In this document: one piece after another, positions 44,484-57,002 of the stretch
How the letters are laid out: the number at the start of each line of letters is the position of its first letter
Position numbering within the stretch: position 1 is the stretch's first letter
From: Pelobates cultripes
Lineage: Eukaryota > Chordata > Amphibia > Anura > Pelobatidae
DNA: 64,000 nucleotides
Assembly (NCBI GenBank): GCA_933207985.1
Contig: OW240912.1
Location: forward strand, 105,285,220 to 105,349,219
Direction: 5' to 3'
Notes under the pieces: model-generated
What the model was told of the DNA's origin: nothing
The model's database searches: none
What the model saw: only the letters and a program-made list of their open reading frames with translations
Position numbers and translations under genes: made by a program

Positions 44484-45294
44484 TGTTGCACACAACCTTT
44501 GAGCTAAAGGTAAAACATTTATAGGGGGAATTACAAATATTTCAAGTGCAGATATTGCAACTGCTAGAAAAAATAGAATTACTCAAATGATATAATGAGC
44601 TACGTGGGAGTATTTTAAACTTTTTTTTTTACTAAAGCTTTTTACATCTTATAACTGTAATGAAAACACAAAATGTAGTTTAGATAATAATCATATTAAG
44701 AAAACATACTTAATAAAGCAGTTTTAACTGATTTATAATTTGTTTTGTATTTTGTAATCATTAGTTTAATATTATATAACCCAGCTCAAGTTAATTTATA
44801 ATAACTATAAAAGTGAAAGGCAGTTGGTAATATTCCATACCTCTCATCTTTCCCAGGTTTGGCATGACCAATTTGAATTTGGGATCCCACTTTCCCAGGT
44901 TTGTTAACTGGTGGCCCACACATGGGAACACCAGGGAACTGCCACCAATCTGCATAGTACAAGCTTGCTGTAAGCTTGTGATATTAAGTCCGGGCCCAGG
45001 GTACTTCAACAGTGCTTTGTGCAAGTCCATGAGATGGACCCACAGGGCCAGTGCAGGCATTTTTGGCTACACAGATGAAAATCCAAAAATATATTTTTGC
45101 CTGTGTCTCTCTTCCCCCCTCCCCCCCATTGGTACATTTGCAGTGATTGCAATTTCAGCAGCAAATTAAGGGGCGCTCTTGTCCCCAGGGGTTGAATAGA
45201 GCAGCCATGAGAGAACACTCACTGCTAGAGAAAAAGATAAGTAAATCTTATTTTTTGGGGGGCGCCTGGCACCTACTGGAGTTAAGGATACTCC
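44484..45294. other. Unassigned sequence
   Basis: ATACCTCTCATCTTTCCCAGG near 44837 resembles the common frog 'ATACCTCCCAAC' dispersed repeat, but boundaries are unclear. Confidence 0.35.
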
Positions 45295-45384
45295 AAATAT
45301 TAAAATCAAATATAATACGCATACATTAGAGGAACATTAAACGTTGGAGTGTTCCTCTAATGTATGCGTATTATGTTAATATTT
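45295..45384. repeat. Perfect 25-bp inverted repeat
   Basis: Arms 45312-45336 and 45350-45374 pair without mismatch (inner ends TTAGAGGAACA / TGTTCCTCTAA), loop 13 bases. The extended outer sequence also pairs partly (AAATATTAA / TTAATATTT). Confidence 0.85.
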
Positions 45385-45519
45385 GTGTATATATTTCATA
45401 CACATAACATGTATGCATATCAACACATGCTTATAATACACACATATATGTTCATATTAAACATATGTTGATATACTATTGTATTTTTTTATTGAAACAC
45501 AATCTAATTGACACTGACA

Positions 45520-45790
45520 CAAAAATGCACACATACCAACACACACTTGACACACAGTAAAACACACAAACTTGCACACACTCATCATTGACACACAGTC
45601 TGACGCACAGACACACAGGCTGGAACACACTCATTGACACACCGTATGAAACACAAACACACTGACACACACAAACACACACCCAATGACACACAATCTG
45701 CACAGTCTGACACACAAACACACACACATACCGACACTCACAGACACACACTCATTGACACACACATATACTGACACACACTACTACTTT
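45520..45790. repeat. CA-rich minisatellite
   Basis: Irregular units of the type TGACACACA(N)CACACACAC. The Cys/Val frame on minus at 45476-45751 is an artefact. Confidence 0.85.
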
Positions 45791-46394
45791 ACTGTCACAC
45801 AAACTCACTCTGACTGACTTACTGTCCTCAGGTAGCAGCTGCCATGATTCTTTGGTGAGTAATGCAGCTTTTTACTTTATTAAAACCATTCAAAGACCTA
45901 AGGTCACCGGATGTTTCCCAGCAACCTTTGCTCTGCGCACTTTGAGAACCGATGGGCTGCTGTCGCTCCTCACTCCTCCTACATCTTGCAGTAGCAAGCT
46001 TCCTAAAAGGCTATAGCAAGTGCAGATCTGCCCCAGGTAACAGTGAACAGAGAAATTTCCCAGTGGGCTCAGAATGACCAGTGGCAGAAAGGAGCTCTGT
46101 GCACCTCCTTCCTGGTGGTCACCTGGACTTTGTGCCCCCGGTCGGTGTCTGCCTGTGCCACCTTATGGTAACACCAGCCCCGAGTGAAGCTGTCAGTTAA
46201 ACTGCTGTGCTTTCACACCAACCTAATACCAGCTCCTTTTTGGTCACAAAATCAAAGGCACGTGCACTCTGTATCCAAATTCATTAATCAGCAATATTTC
46301 TCAATGTAGATAGCTCAAAGTTACTTTGTCACTTCAGTGTGCCTTGCAAGGTAATGTAAAGCCTTAAAACCTTATTTTGTTCTTCCGAGTCCTA
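45791..46394. other. Unassigned sequence
   Basis: Nothing recognised. Confidence 0.35.
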
Positions 46395-48250
46395 GTTGCA
46401 TAATTAGATACCTGAAAAGAGACATGCGTCCATCAAGTTTAGCATTTTCTCACAATTCTTTTTTTGTTGAACAAAAAGAAGGCAAAACCCCTAGTCTGAA
46501 GTGCATACTAGGGAAAAATTCTTTCTTGACCCCAGAATGTCAGTCAGATATCTCCTTACATCAATAAGCTATTACACACTCATTAAGAATAAGATCCCTG
46601 TATATTATGTTCTTTCAAGTATTTATTGAATTGCTGTTTAAACTTTACTAAAACCACCTCTTCTGGCAGAGAATTCCACCCCCTTTTTGTTCTTACTGTA
46701 AAAAAACCTTTCCTTTGTTTTAGGCTAAATCTCCTTTCATCCAGTCTAAATGCATGAACTTGTGTACAATGTGTAATCCTGTTTATGAATAGATTTCCAG
46801 ACAATGGTTTGTATTGGCCCACGAATATATTTTTATAATGCTATCATATACCCTCTGAGGTGCAGTTTTGCTGAACTAAAGAGATTTAAATGTGTTAACC
46901 TTTCTTCATAACTAAAATGCTTCATTCCTTTTATCAATTTTGTAGCCCAACTTTTTCTAGTTCCATAATATTCTTCTTTAGAACAGGTACCTAAAATTGC
47001 ACAGCATATACAAGGTTCAGTCTTACCAGTAATTTATAAAGAGACAAAATATATATACATCCCGAGAATTAATGCCCCTATTTATACATGATAATATCTT
47101 GCCTTAGCAACTGCTGATTGACATTGCATATTGTTGCCTGTTTTGTTCCCAAATACTTCATGTGTGTTGTTATCCCTAATTCACTACCACTAAGGGTGTA
47201 AGTTGCTTGTGCATACTTTACCCTGAAGTGCATAACTTAGTATTTTTCTACATTAAATTTCATCTGCCAGTTGAGTGCCCAGTTTCTCAATTTATCTAAA
47301 TCCCTCTGCAGCAGAGCAATATTTGGCTCAAATTGTATCACTTTATTACTTTTCTTATATATTTTTTTATTGTATTACTTTTTTTGTGTAATCTGCAAAC
47401 TCTGAAACATGGCTTTCAATGCCTATTTCAAGATCATTTAGAAAGTTAAATAGAAGCAGTCTTGGAACAGAACCCTGAGGGACATTACTTACCACTTTTT
47501 TACAGCTTGAAAAAGTACCATTAATGACAACTCTACTCTATCTTTAAGTCAATGTTCTACCCAAGAACAAGACTTTTCATCTAGACCAATTTCTTCTAGT
47601 TTGAACACTAACCTATTGTGAAGAACCATATCAAATGCCTTGGCAAAATCCAAGTAGATCACATGCACTGCAACACCCTGATATTTACTTTTCTTCTGAC
47701 TTCTTTGTAGAATGCAATTAGGTTAGTTTGATAAGCCCTATGTTTCATAAAACCATGCTGATTGTTGGTAATAACAATGTTGTTCCAAATGAATTCCTGA
47801 ATATTATCCATTAATAACCCTTAAAATACTTTTCTAGCCACGGAAATTACACTGACAGATCTAGAATTTCCAGGCAAATATTTTAAGTTGTTTTTAGGAA
47901 CCACATCTGTCTTCCTCCAATCCTCCGGTACAATTCCTTTAAAAAAAAGAATCTTGAAAGCTTAAATACAGAGGTTCACTTATTTCCACATTTAGCTCCT
48001 TAAGTACTCACGGGTGAATACTCTTAGACCACGGAGGTTCAGTTACATTAACTTTCTTAAGCTGCTGTATCACCTTGTGCTGAGTCATCCAATCACAATT
48101 GCTCTGCACATTTCTTGCAGCCATTATTTGCATATCACTTGCCATAGGATTATCTTTAATGTATACTTGGGAAAAAGTTATTTAAAATTTATACCATTGC
48201 CTTTTCCTGATCTTCATCTCTGTTTTTAGTGTACCTACATTTTCATTTTT
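46395..48250 (-). mobile_element. CR1-type LINE, antisense, copy 2
   Basis: Same family as 19139-21345 and more decayed. The 3' end (TACCTGAAAAGAGACATGCG near 46409) is followed by the C-terminal text below, the RT area (47440-47480 GGGACATTACTT.. antisense of GVPQGS-type sequence) and the RT fingers (47900-48060). It retains about 300 bp that copy 1 lacks. Stops and frameshifts are dense, so no long RT frame survives. Confidence 0.75.
46583..46822 (-). pseudogene. CR1 ORF2 C-terminal end
   Basis: 79-residue frame with RLDERRFSLKQRKGFFTVRT and KRGWNSLPEEVVLVKFKQQF: the C-terminal 'GFFTVRxxxxWNsLPxxVV' block of CR1-type polymerases. The counterpart region in copy 1 (near 19400) is deleted, and a diverged copy ends the chimeric frame at 28.1 kb. 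Confidence 0.7.
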
Positions 48251-48535
48251 TGTTTTTTTGTTTTTTACTAGTGTGTTCTCTATTTAGATTATAAAATTAT
48301 AAATATATGTTATATTTGTGTTCTACTTAAAGCACAACTCACATCTTCAGGATTGTTAGCTAAAGTCTACATTATTGAATTCAAAGTCAATTTCATATTT
48401 TAGGCCAGGATAAAAATATTGCTATTATGGCCTAAAATTTAAAATTCACTTTGAATTCACTTTAAATACCAGACAGTTCTCTCTCAAGTGAATGCTTTCT
48501 TTTTTAAACAACCCATAAGTTAGCTTTAAAAAAAG

Positions 48536-48573
<38 letters not shown>

Positions 48574-49390
48574 TATGTTTTTTACTTACCTCCACCACTT
48601 TAAAATGCACATATAGACAAAAAAATCATACTATGACAGTTGCTAAATCATGCTTTAAGAAGGAAACATTCTTGTCCTAAAAGTTTAATGTATACCCTTT
48701 CAGTTACCCAATAATTGTATTACAATCGTCATTTCCTGATTTCTCTTTGGTATAATTATTTGTCTCTGAACTGGTTTGAAGGCTTTCTATGGAATTATAT
48801 CTTTTCTCCTGAACCTGGCAGGTGATGAGCTGCATGCTAGTAAAAGTCATTGTGTTTTATTCAGAGCTCTGTAGGAAAAATGTATAATTTCTCCTGTTGG
48901 GATCTGAACTTATGTCTTTAAAGCACAATTAATAAGGAATTACAATATGGAACAGACTGACAGACAGACCATAGTGATAAACTGCCACAGTAATGTTGAG
49001 GATACAGCAATATAGGCAAACAGTGTTGCTGGAAATATTCTTATCCCTCATCAAACATTTCCCCTCCTGGCTGCCTCTTCTTCCTTAAAAAGCATTTCAT
49101 GCAAGGAACAATCAGACAAACTCTGACAATCAGACAAATGGACTGACAAACTCTGGCAATCTGCCGCACTAACTAGCAAATTAATTTGTTCGAATAACTT
49201 AATATTAAGCAATCATGCCCTCTACTGCATTTTCAAGCATATTCATATTGATTTAAAACAGGTTGTTAGGCGAACAGGTGAATTGCATAACATTAGCATA
49301 CTACTAATTAACTTCCAACCAATTAAAAATAAACTGAGCAACATGTGACTAGCAGTAACATTTATAAAGACAATTTAATTCTGTTACTGT
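48251..49390. other. Unassigned, with (TA)n at 48535-48571
   Basis: The 48535-48571 TA run is a microsatellite. No gene features. Confidence 0.4.
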
Positions 49391-49450
49391 GTATCATTGA
49401 CAAAGCGTAGTGAAGGCGAAACGCGTTTGAGACAAGGTTACTACTGGAAA
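49391..49450 (+). repeat. Hammerhead-like retroelement fragment
   Basis: TTGACAA (49397-49403), AGCG..., GGC and GAAAC (49418-49422) then GCGTTTGAGACAAGG. Same arrangement as 23961-23991 with a weaker stem. Only a fragment of the element. Confidence 0.4.
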
Positions 49451-49811
49451 AGACATTCTCATTACCCTGCTTTACTCATTAAAAAGAAGTAAACATGATT
49501 TTTTCACTAAACTACCTCAGAAACTGCTGGAAAGAATGTGGAATGGGAAGGCATTAGTAGTCCCAGTTGTGATAGGAACACTTGGGGCTGTAAACCCTTA
49601 GGAGATTCCAAGTGGAACATCTGAGATTTCTGTCCAGAAGGGTATAGTTCTAGGAACAGTTAAGATACTGCAATATCTGGGATTTCAGTCCAAAAGGGTA
49701 CAGTTCTAGGAACAGCTAAGATACTGTGCAGAACTCTCAGACTCCCAGGCATTTGGTAACAAACCTGAGAATGAGGAATACACAAAAAATACCACTTGGA
49801 TGGGTGAGAAA

Positions 49812-49842
49812 GTATAGATAGATAGATAGATAGATAGATAAA
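49812..49842. repeat. (GATA)n microsatellite
   Basis: Seven tandem GATA/TAGA units. Confidence 0.95.
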
Positions 49843-49934
49843 TTACAGTGTGACATTGTGTTTTGTGGAAATAATTGTGATACTAACAAAATAAACACTT
49901 TTTTAAATATTATAAATTAAACATTAATAAAAAA

Positions 49935-50330
49935 AATGTACTGGAGGTGTAACTGTGAAGTGGGTTCCTCTAAGCATATCTGATGGGGCTGTGTAATGAT
50001 TAGACCTTTATGGAAAAACGCCTCTAAAGAAATTTTCCATCTGGTTCAGGAAGACTTAGATCTCAATTTTATTATAGCTCATTTTAATTTTAACCTATCT
50101 AGCTTCCCTCAACAAAAAGATATCTAATAATACAACTATTAATGGCTATAAAAATTTTTTATCAAGACATTGGCTACAACAAAAGGTCCCTAATTGGTCT
50201 CAGGTCTTTCTTCAGCTTGAGTATCAATATAATATTAAAAGGGGGATTTATTTTCAATCAGTAAAAAGGTTCAGTCCTGGAAAATAGGTGGCTCCCTTGG
50301 ATAGGGTAGCTAATTGAATAAGCCTGTATA
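49935..50330 (+). pseudogene. L1/Tx1 ORF2 C-terminal fragment
   Basis: On plus from about 49938: YWRCNCEVGSSKHI, then a stop codon where Trp is expected, WGCVMIRPLWKN, ASKEIFHLVQEDLDL. This is the 'CWRC...HIWWxC...FW' C-terminal block of L1-type ORF2, similar to 36840 and, on the other strand, 55400. Isolated fragment. Confidence 0.7.
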
Positions 50331-52029
50331 TCTCTACTTATAACTTCCATATATTCAGTGGCTTTGTTTTTTTTTCTAAGAAAAAGGAGTATTTTTATGT
50401 TAAATATAGTATTGAAAAGAGGAGAGAATAAGTTGCCCAGGTATGGCAAAGAAAGATTGTTTAAAACGTAACTTTTAATATAATCATTGTATGTAGTTTA
50501 TGGTGTCCTTTGTATTGTATTGTAAAAAATGAAAAAAAAGCATTTCTAATGAATATAATTACAAAACAAATTACACTAAAACTTTTTTTTAACAGTATTA
50601 GTGAAACCTTATTTACCAGACAAAAATATTTCAAGACCGCTATTCCACAATAATAGGTGATATTTAAGTAACTATCAAGCAATGTTAAATATCAAGTTGC
50701 AAATTAATATATTTGTATTCAAAAGGAAAATAAGGAAAAAGGTTAAACTTGGTTATAGACAATTATAAATGAGTTAATAAAAAAAATAAAAAATTAACAT
50801 CAATACACCTTTTACTCTGTTCTTAAGTGGAAAAAAATGAATTACAGTAATGCCTTATTTGTAAATATTTATTTTCATTCATTTAAAATGGGAATTTATC
50901 CTTCCAATCTAAATGCATTACTAGTTGGACATTTTGTCGTGAAATAACCTTTTGCAAGAATAACAAGCCTCTTCCTTTTATGAGAAGAATTATTAAAACA
51001 TCAACAAGTCCAGAATGTATATCACATTGTAAAGCAATTTCACAACTGTATTTTTTTTACACACTTGAAAGTTAAAATAGCTTAACTGATTTACACTCAT
51101 CACACATAGCACTGTGTAATTCTGATTAACAGTTATACATTACAAGATTTTTTGTTAGATCTATTTTAGCATGCATCTAATCCTTTTCATCTCAGGAGTA
51201 TCATTAAGAATTTAAATTCTGAATTATTGAAAATATTAAAATTATGCATGCTAACTTATGAATTAGTGTGTGCACAGAAAATGTTGGAAAGCCTGCTTTT
51301 CCAAGGCATGGGTAAGAAAGAGCCAGGTTACCATTGCCCATTACAATCGGGATTCTATCTTGAAAGTTACATAATTTATTCAGCACCAAACAAAGAGGGT
51401 TACTGATTGATAAGCAATAGTTACAAAATGTAAAAAGCTGAGGTTCTTTCTCTCCCCCAAATTATATGAAAATGTCCCTGTGGGTCAGAGATATGAGAGA
51501 CATGGACAAATTGGAGGTGTGATGCTAAAAGAAGGACTACACCTTTCTTGAGTTAATATTTTTGGATACGATTTTCAAATAATATATTATTTTGAAAACT
51601 ATTTTAATATTTCAACATTTAGATGGTTTATATATATTGATATATTTTTTATATAATTATATATTTTTTTGATATTTGAATATTTTGAGAAAACATTTTT
51701 AAAGCTTACCCAAAAATATTAAATTGAGGCCTTAGTTACTAAAATAGCTGACTGGATAAAAGTTGTTAGGTAACGCAGGGGCTAGTCTCCTAAATGTGTC
51801 TCCTAAAGGAACACTAAGTCACCTCTGCTTCTAGCAAAGTAGTTTAGAGCCATCACTCTCAGTTCTTGAGTGTTTAGATGTCTGACATCCGTGGAGATGT
51901 TTTGTAAGGTCACCATGAATATATATAAATTAGTCATTGTAAAAGGCTGTAGCAGGGGCCAAGTCTGGTGCTATGACCCTTTAAAAGTCCTTGTAAGACT
52001 GGTAGCCTGGGAGGAAGTGAAAGCACATC
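50331..52029. other. Unassigned AT-rich sequence
   Basis: Very AT-rich at 51560-51700. A possible TTAA-MITE scrap (CCTAAAGGAACACTAAGTCAC) lies near 51803. No gene. Confidence 0.35.
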
Positions 52030-52053
52030 AGTTCCTTTCAGCTACAGGCATAG

Positions 52054-52216
52054 TCATGTCTGTGTGTATGTGTCAGGGTTTGTATCTGTCTGTCAGTGTG
52101 TGTGTGTATGTTTCCGTCTGTGTATCTATGTGTGTCAGTGTGTATCTGAATGTGTGTGTGACACTGTGTATCTCAATGTGTGTATGTGTATATTTATGTA
52201 TGTATGTATGTATGTA
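52054..52216. repeat. TG/TATG microsatellite
   Basis: (TGTGTGTCAGTG)-type and (TATG)n runs; overlapping frames are artefacts. Confidence 0.85.
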
Positions 52217-52259
52217 AGAATGTATGCATGTGGTAATGTTTGTGTTTATGTGCATACAT

Positions 52260-52700
52260 CCCAGCAATCAAACACCAACACTAAATGCAAACACACCTCT
52301 GCAATCAAACACATACAATATACCTCTGCAAATATACGCCTGCATTCAAACTCCAAAAGTATATACAAACACTCCCCTTCATTCAAGCACCAATACTACA
52401 CACATATGTACACACACATTTAAAAGCCAACACTACATACAAAAACACCCCTGTAATCAAATGCAAACATAACATGCTAGCACACCTCTGTATTAAAACA
52501 TTATATTACCCCAACTTATATACAAACACCCCTTTATTTAAACATCAACACTATATAGAAAAGCACAGCTGCATTTAAAAGCCAACACTACATAAAAACA
52601 CCCTGCATTCAAATGAAAACATTACACACAAGTAGACCACTACATTCTAGTCAAAACAGTACTTACAAATACAACCCTACATGCACACACATACTCTACA
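52260..52700. repeat. Degenerate minisatellite, about 40-bp unit
   Basis: About ten units built on CTGCATTCAAACACCAACAC and TACATACAAACACCCCT, with frequent substitutions. Thr/His/Asn frames are artefacts. Confidence 0.75.
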
Positions 52701-52729
52701 TAATAGCATGTTTACATTCAACACTGATC

Positions 52730-52861
52730 ACAAATACAATCCTGTTAAGGATAGGCAAATGATAAACCCCAGCTGGGATAGCATCATGGGAGTTGTACAA
52801 CAGATAGGTATCTACATTTTGGCAATCCTTGTGCTATTTATTGCATCAGGGTCCTCTCTAC
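52730..52861. mobile_element. Decayed hAT-like MITE
   Basis: GGATAGCATCATGGGAGTTG (52788-52807) then TATCTACATTTTGGCAATCC, resembling the core of 10622-10738. Terminal repeats are decayed. Confidence 0.5.
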
Positions 52862-53420
52862 ATTAGTTCTGCCACTGCAGGGATGCCTCTCACCCGCACA
52901 TTGTTTTGGCACCCACAGTTGTCAATGTCATCAATTTATTTGTGCAGAAGGGCGAGTTGTTGTATACCTTCCACCACTTGAGATTTTAAGGTGGTCAATT
53001 GTGATACATATGATCATGGTCCTCCTCCAGTTCATGTAAGTGGGCTCCAAGTTGGCCCAAGTCTTTTTGGATATCTGCCAGCTTGTAATTTGTCCAACAT
53101 ATTGCCTCTTTGGAGGGTAGCTTGATCAGATTGCAGGTAGCTTTATCAGATTGCAGGTCTCCTAAGGAGTCCAAAGGGACTAGGGACTAGAGCAGGGGTG
53201 AGGAACCTTCGGCCCTCCAGATGTTTTGGACTACATCTCCCATAATGCTCTTACAGCTGTCAAAGTATCAAGAGAGATGCAGTTCAAAACATCTGGAGAG
53301 CCAAAGGTCCACCCCTGGACTAGAGGGATGATCTGTAGTCATCATGGAGTAGTCCACAGTCACCATATTGGAGAACTTGGATGATGTCCAAGCTCTGCTA
53401 AGGCTTTTTATTTCCTCCCC
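52862..53420 (-). pseudogene. L1 ORF1 fragment, split by a hAT MITE
   Basis: On minus: NVRVRGIPA-type text (CAAAACAATGTGCGGGTGAG, about 52885-52904) equivalent to the 'RRNNVRVRGIPE' L1 ORF1 motif; upstream of it (53030-53090) a helical segment KLADIQKDLGQLGAHLHELE. The insertion at 53193-53317 separates this from an N-terminal part. Stops in the frame show decay. Confidence 0.65.
53193..53317. mobile_element. 125-bp hAT MITE with exact 8-bp TSD
   Basis: CAGGGGTG...CACCCCTG termini; GACTAGAG directly outside both (53185-53192, 53318-53325). The interior has CCCTCCAGATGTTTTGGACT and, inverted, CAAAACATCTGGAGAGCC. The cleanest small hAT insertion in the window. Confidence 0.95.
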
Positions 53421-54944
53421 ATTATGTAAATAGTTGGCAGATGGCACTAATATAGCAGTGGAATTCCAAAGTTAAGCATCCATACACTTCTGCAGCCCTG
53501 TAGTGGGTATTTGAATTTCTCCCTGTGTGTGTGTGTGTGTGTGTGTGTATGCATACTTTTAGCTATTAGCCCTCTGTTTCTGCTGCTAGTTGTATGTTTT
53601 CAACTGCGTGTTTCCCAATATGTGAGGGCAAATAACAACATATTAGGATGCGAATGTTTAGCACATTAAGCAATGGAGTCAATGGGGGAGGGGGCAATAT
53701 GACATAATTTGATGGAGAATTTGACACTCAACATAACAACACAATGCTTAATATAAATGATAAGTGAAATGGCAAGATAAGGCCAATACGGAATACCATA
53801 CTATAAAGGGCAATATTTAAGATAATCTTTATTTAAATATAATAGTAGCATACATGAGAAGATAATCCAATATGTAGAAGACATGTCTCATCCAGAAGAC
53901 TGTAGGATTGGGGTAGGATTGGGGAGGGGAGACAAGAGGGAAAGTAGGACGGGAATAGGCACATTTAGGGAAATAGCGTGCAGAGGGGTAACAAGCAGGA
54001 AATTGGGAGTAAGAGGCACAAATGAGAAACTGGAAGAAAAGAGCAATGGGAAATCTTACCTGAGGGTTGTTACCTTCTGCCTCAAAAGAGGCCTTTCTTC
54101 CTTGGGAAGTCTTGAGTACATGGCCCTGTGCAAAGGTGAACTCCTGAAGAAGCCCCTTTAGTGACCGGGGCTTTGACTTGCTGTGACCCTAGGAGTAACA
54201 AGATTATGCCATCACTATTTTCTGCAGTAACCATGGGGTAGCACGCTGGGCAGGCACATACAGAGCATATATATATGGATGTAACCCCTTCTACTCTTCA
54301 TTCATAATTTGGAAGTCTTGTGTATTTGTGTATTCAAGAAAATGCATACATAGCCTGAGTAGTATACTATATACTATATGGCTCTGGAAAGTATGTTAAG
54401 AATTGTCACATATGGTCTCTTTATACTTGTTTTTACAGTATTATGCTATGAGATGTTTTTTTATATTTCTAGATTCTTTATAAATATTACCTCTCTTATA
54501 TAGTGGACCCACGTGATTAAGTATACATTTTATTATACCCTCATTTCTGATATGTGGTATGAAATTGCGCCATCCATCTGTATCATTTTTTTATCTTATA
54601 CTTTTAATTTTATTGTATGTACCAAGTCTCCTCTATATATTTTTACAGAGAGTCCTGATAAAATGACCGCATAGTTAACAAACCAAAAGCTTTGTTTTTG
54701 TTTGAAAACCTGACTTAATGCATACCTTCCAACATTAGACTAAAGTGGGGACGGCCACAAGGGAGCATGGCAGTGACATGGTGAGGGGTGTTCCCACCCA
54801 AAAAGGGGGCACATCAGCATGGCATGTATTTACTTGATGCTGCCGATGCACTGATCTACAGATCTTATTGGGAACATTTCTTTGAGGTACAGAGAACAAA
54901 TCCAGCCCAGCAAGACAGAAACTTAAAATCAGAACTTTCCAACC
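53421..54944. other. Mostly unassigned; (TG)n at 53521-53548
   Basis: A (TG)n run at 53521-53548. The sequence at 54720-54800 (ATACCTTCCAACATTAGAC) resembles a common dispersed frog repeat. Frames at 53883-54161 and 54735-54980 have no domains. Confidence 0.35.
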
Positions 54945-55070
54945 AAATTTGTTATTCTGTCTCTCACTGTTAAAATACACCTACCATTAACATTATAGAC
55001 TGATCATTTCTTTGTCAGTGGGCAAACGTTCAAAATCAGCAGGGGACAAAATACTTTTTTTCCATCACTG
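54945..55070. mobile_element. Tc1/mariner terminal fragment
   Basis: CTCTCACTGTTAAAATACAC, ATAGACTGATCATTTCTTTG and AAATACTTTTTTTCCATCAC before CTG and TA (55071-55072) match, from memory, the end of a very common fish/frog Tc1 family (terminal form CAGTGATGGAAAAAAAGTAT on the other strand). The rest is absent. TA follows as expected. Confidence 0.7.
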
Positions 55071-55179
55071 TATGTGTTTGTTCTTGATTTTTGATAACTT
55101 ACAGAATTGTGTGGGATGGGGGCTAAAGATTTCCATTTGCAGCAATGCTAATTTTTGCAATTAATAATATAAGCAGCAT

Positions 55180-55560
55180 TATATGCTTAAGAACACCTTT
55201 GGAATGCTGTAGGAACATGTCCAGTAGAGAGCAATTCTGGAGTAAATGGTCAGAGCATTTTTGCTGCGCTTTCGATTAAGTGATAGACATTTTGCCAAAA
55301 GGTCATCAGATATTGGTTGTCAGATATTGACAAATATGTGTGCAAGAGACAGCCCTCTTGGTCATTGCATCTCCAACATGTGGATGGGTAATTATTGATG
55401 ATTTTTGAGAGGTGCTTGGGCACTAGAGAACTAGGTACCAACCTATTAGAAGTGTTGTGCCTCACAGTGGTCATGGCACCTAGAAGTACCCAGCATCTGA
55501 GAAATTGTGAGCCATTGTTCATTAGTTAAACTCATGTCTAATTCCTGCTCCTATTTAATC
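55180..55560 (-). pseudogene. L1/Tx1 ORF2 C-terminal fragment, antisense
   Basis: The frame 55522-55250 includes NRLVPSSLVPKHLSKIINNY, PSTCWRCNDQEGCLLHTYL and YLMTFWQNVYHLIESAA: the RW-x-TP.../CWRC.../FW block of L1 ORF2. A different subfamily from that at 36.8 kb. Confidence 0.7.
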
Positions 55561-56554
55561 ATGTATTTCTCAGATGCCAGTGAAAGATAGTTAACTAATA
55601 AGGGTTAACCCACTATAATTTTACCCAAACACAATTTCACAAATGGAGGTAAGTGGTGCACATCACTTAGAGTTATACCCTACTTTTGTATAATGTTACT
55701 AATGTGGAGGTATGTGAATAGTTCACAGGGACACAAGGAAAGCTTTTGTTGTAAGGATGGAGATGCTGTTAGTACACAGCTGAGAAATAGAGGAGATGAC
55801 AAATTTCACCCAAGTATTCATAGACAAATTAGTGATGAGTATCTTTAGTGTTTGTATACAGATGGTTAGCAGGTTTTCTGCCCCTGATGGGACCCATTGA
55901 TGTCACATCTTTACGGCTAGCTTAGTCATTTTGCATTTAAAAATCATAGGGGGGCTAGCACACAAAGGAACTGTGTTGTTGAAAAGGGAGACATGTAGGC
56001 ATCAACCATAGAGTAGTCCACCTTGGGCACAATAATTCTAATAAACATTGTTTCAGCATTTCTCCCAGAATTCCCAATTCAATATGCAAATTAGTACATG
56101 CAAAGGTAATACTTGAGATATACAGATGAAGTACACATATATAATATTATTCATGTTTATATTATTACAAACTACTGAGCTAGTCTTTCATGAGGATTTT
56201 TTTTATAATGCCAAATATCCCCTTCTGTAAATGTTCAGATAGGGCTCACTAGACAGAAATATCTGCCTGCTACTGAGCAGCTTATGGCTGGTAAAACCAC
56301 TCATCCACATGACACTAGTTAGCTGCGGCATGTGCCATGTTATTGCTACGAGATGGAATATTCTGATGTGATCCCCCAGGAGGCCTTGAGAAGGAAGCCT
56401 GAGACAAGCTTGCATGTCAGCAAGGTTATCCCATCACTGAAACTTTGAAAGTATTATTTCTAAAGAAGAAAGCAAAGATTTATTTTTTGCAACGTATTTT
56501 TGTGAGCTTCTCTGGTATTTCAGCAAAGAGTAATTTTACCTCCAAAAACTAACC
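55561..56554. other. Unassigned sequence
   Basis: No recognised gene or element. Confidence 0.35.
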
Positions 56555-57002
56555 ATAGAAACATGGAATGTGACGGCAGATAATAACTATTCATCCCATC
56601 GAGTCTGCCCAATTTTCTAAATATTCTCATTAGTCCCTGGCCTTATCTTAAGTCTAGGATAGCCTTATGCCTATCCCACACATTCTTAAACTCCTTCATT
56701 GTGTTAACCTCTACCTCTTCAGCTGGATGGCTATTCCATGCATCCACCACCCTCTCAGTAAAGTAATACATCCTGATATTTTTAAACTTTGCACCTCTAA
56801 TTCAAGACTATGTTCTCTTGTTGTGGTAGTTTTTCTTCCTTTAAATATTGTCTCCTCCTTTACTGTGTTGATTCCCTTTATGTATTTAAATGCTTCTATC
56901 ATATCTCCCCTGTCTCGTCTTTCCTCCAAGTTATACATGTTAAGATCCTTTAACCTTTCCTGGTAAGTTTTATCCTGTAATCCATGAACCAGATGTTGCA
57001 GG

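Noticed and set aside
45476..45751. 91-codon Cys-rich minus frame
   Set aside because: Translation of a CA-rich minisatellite.
52064..52578. Thr/His/Asn-rich frames of 82-119 codons
   Set aside because: Translations of a microsatellite and a degenerate minisatellite.
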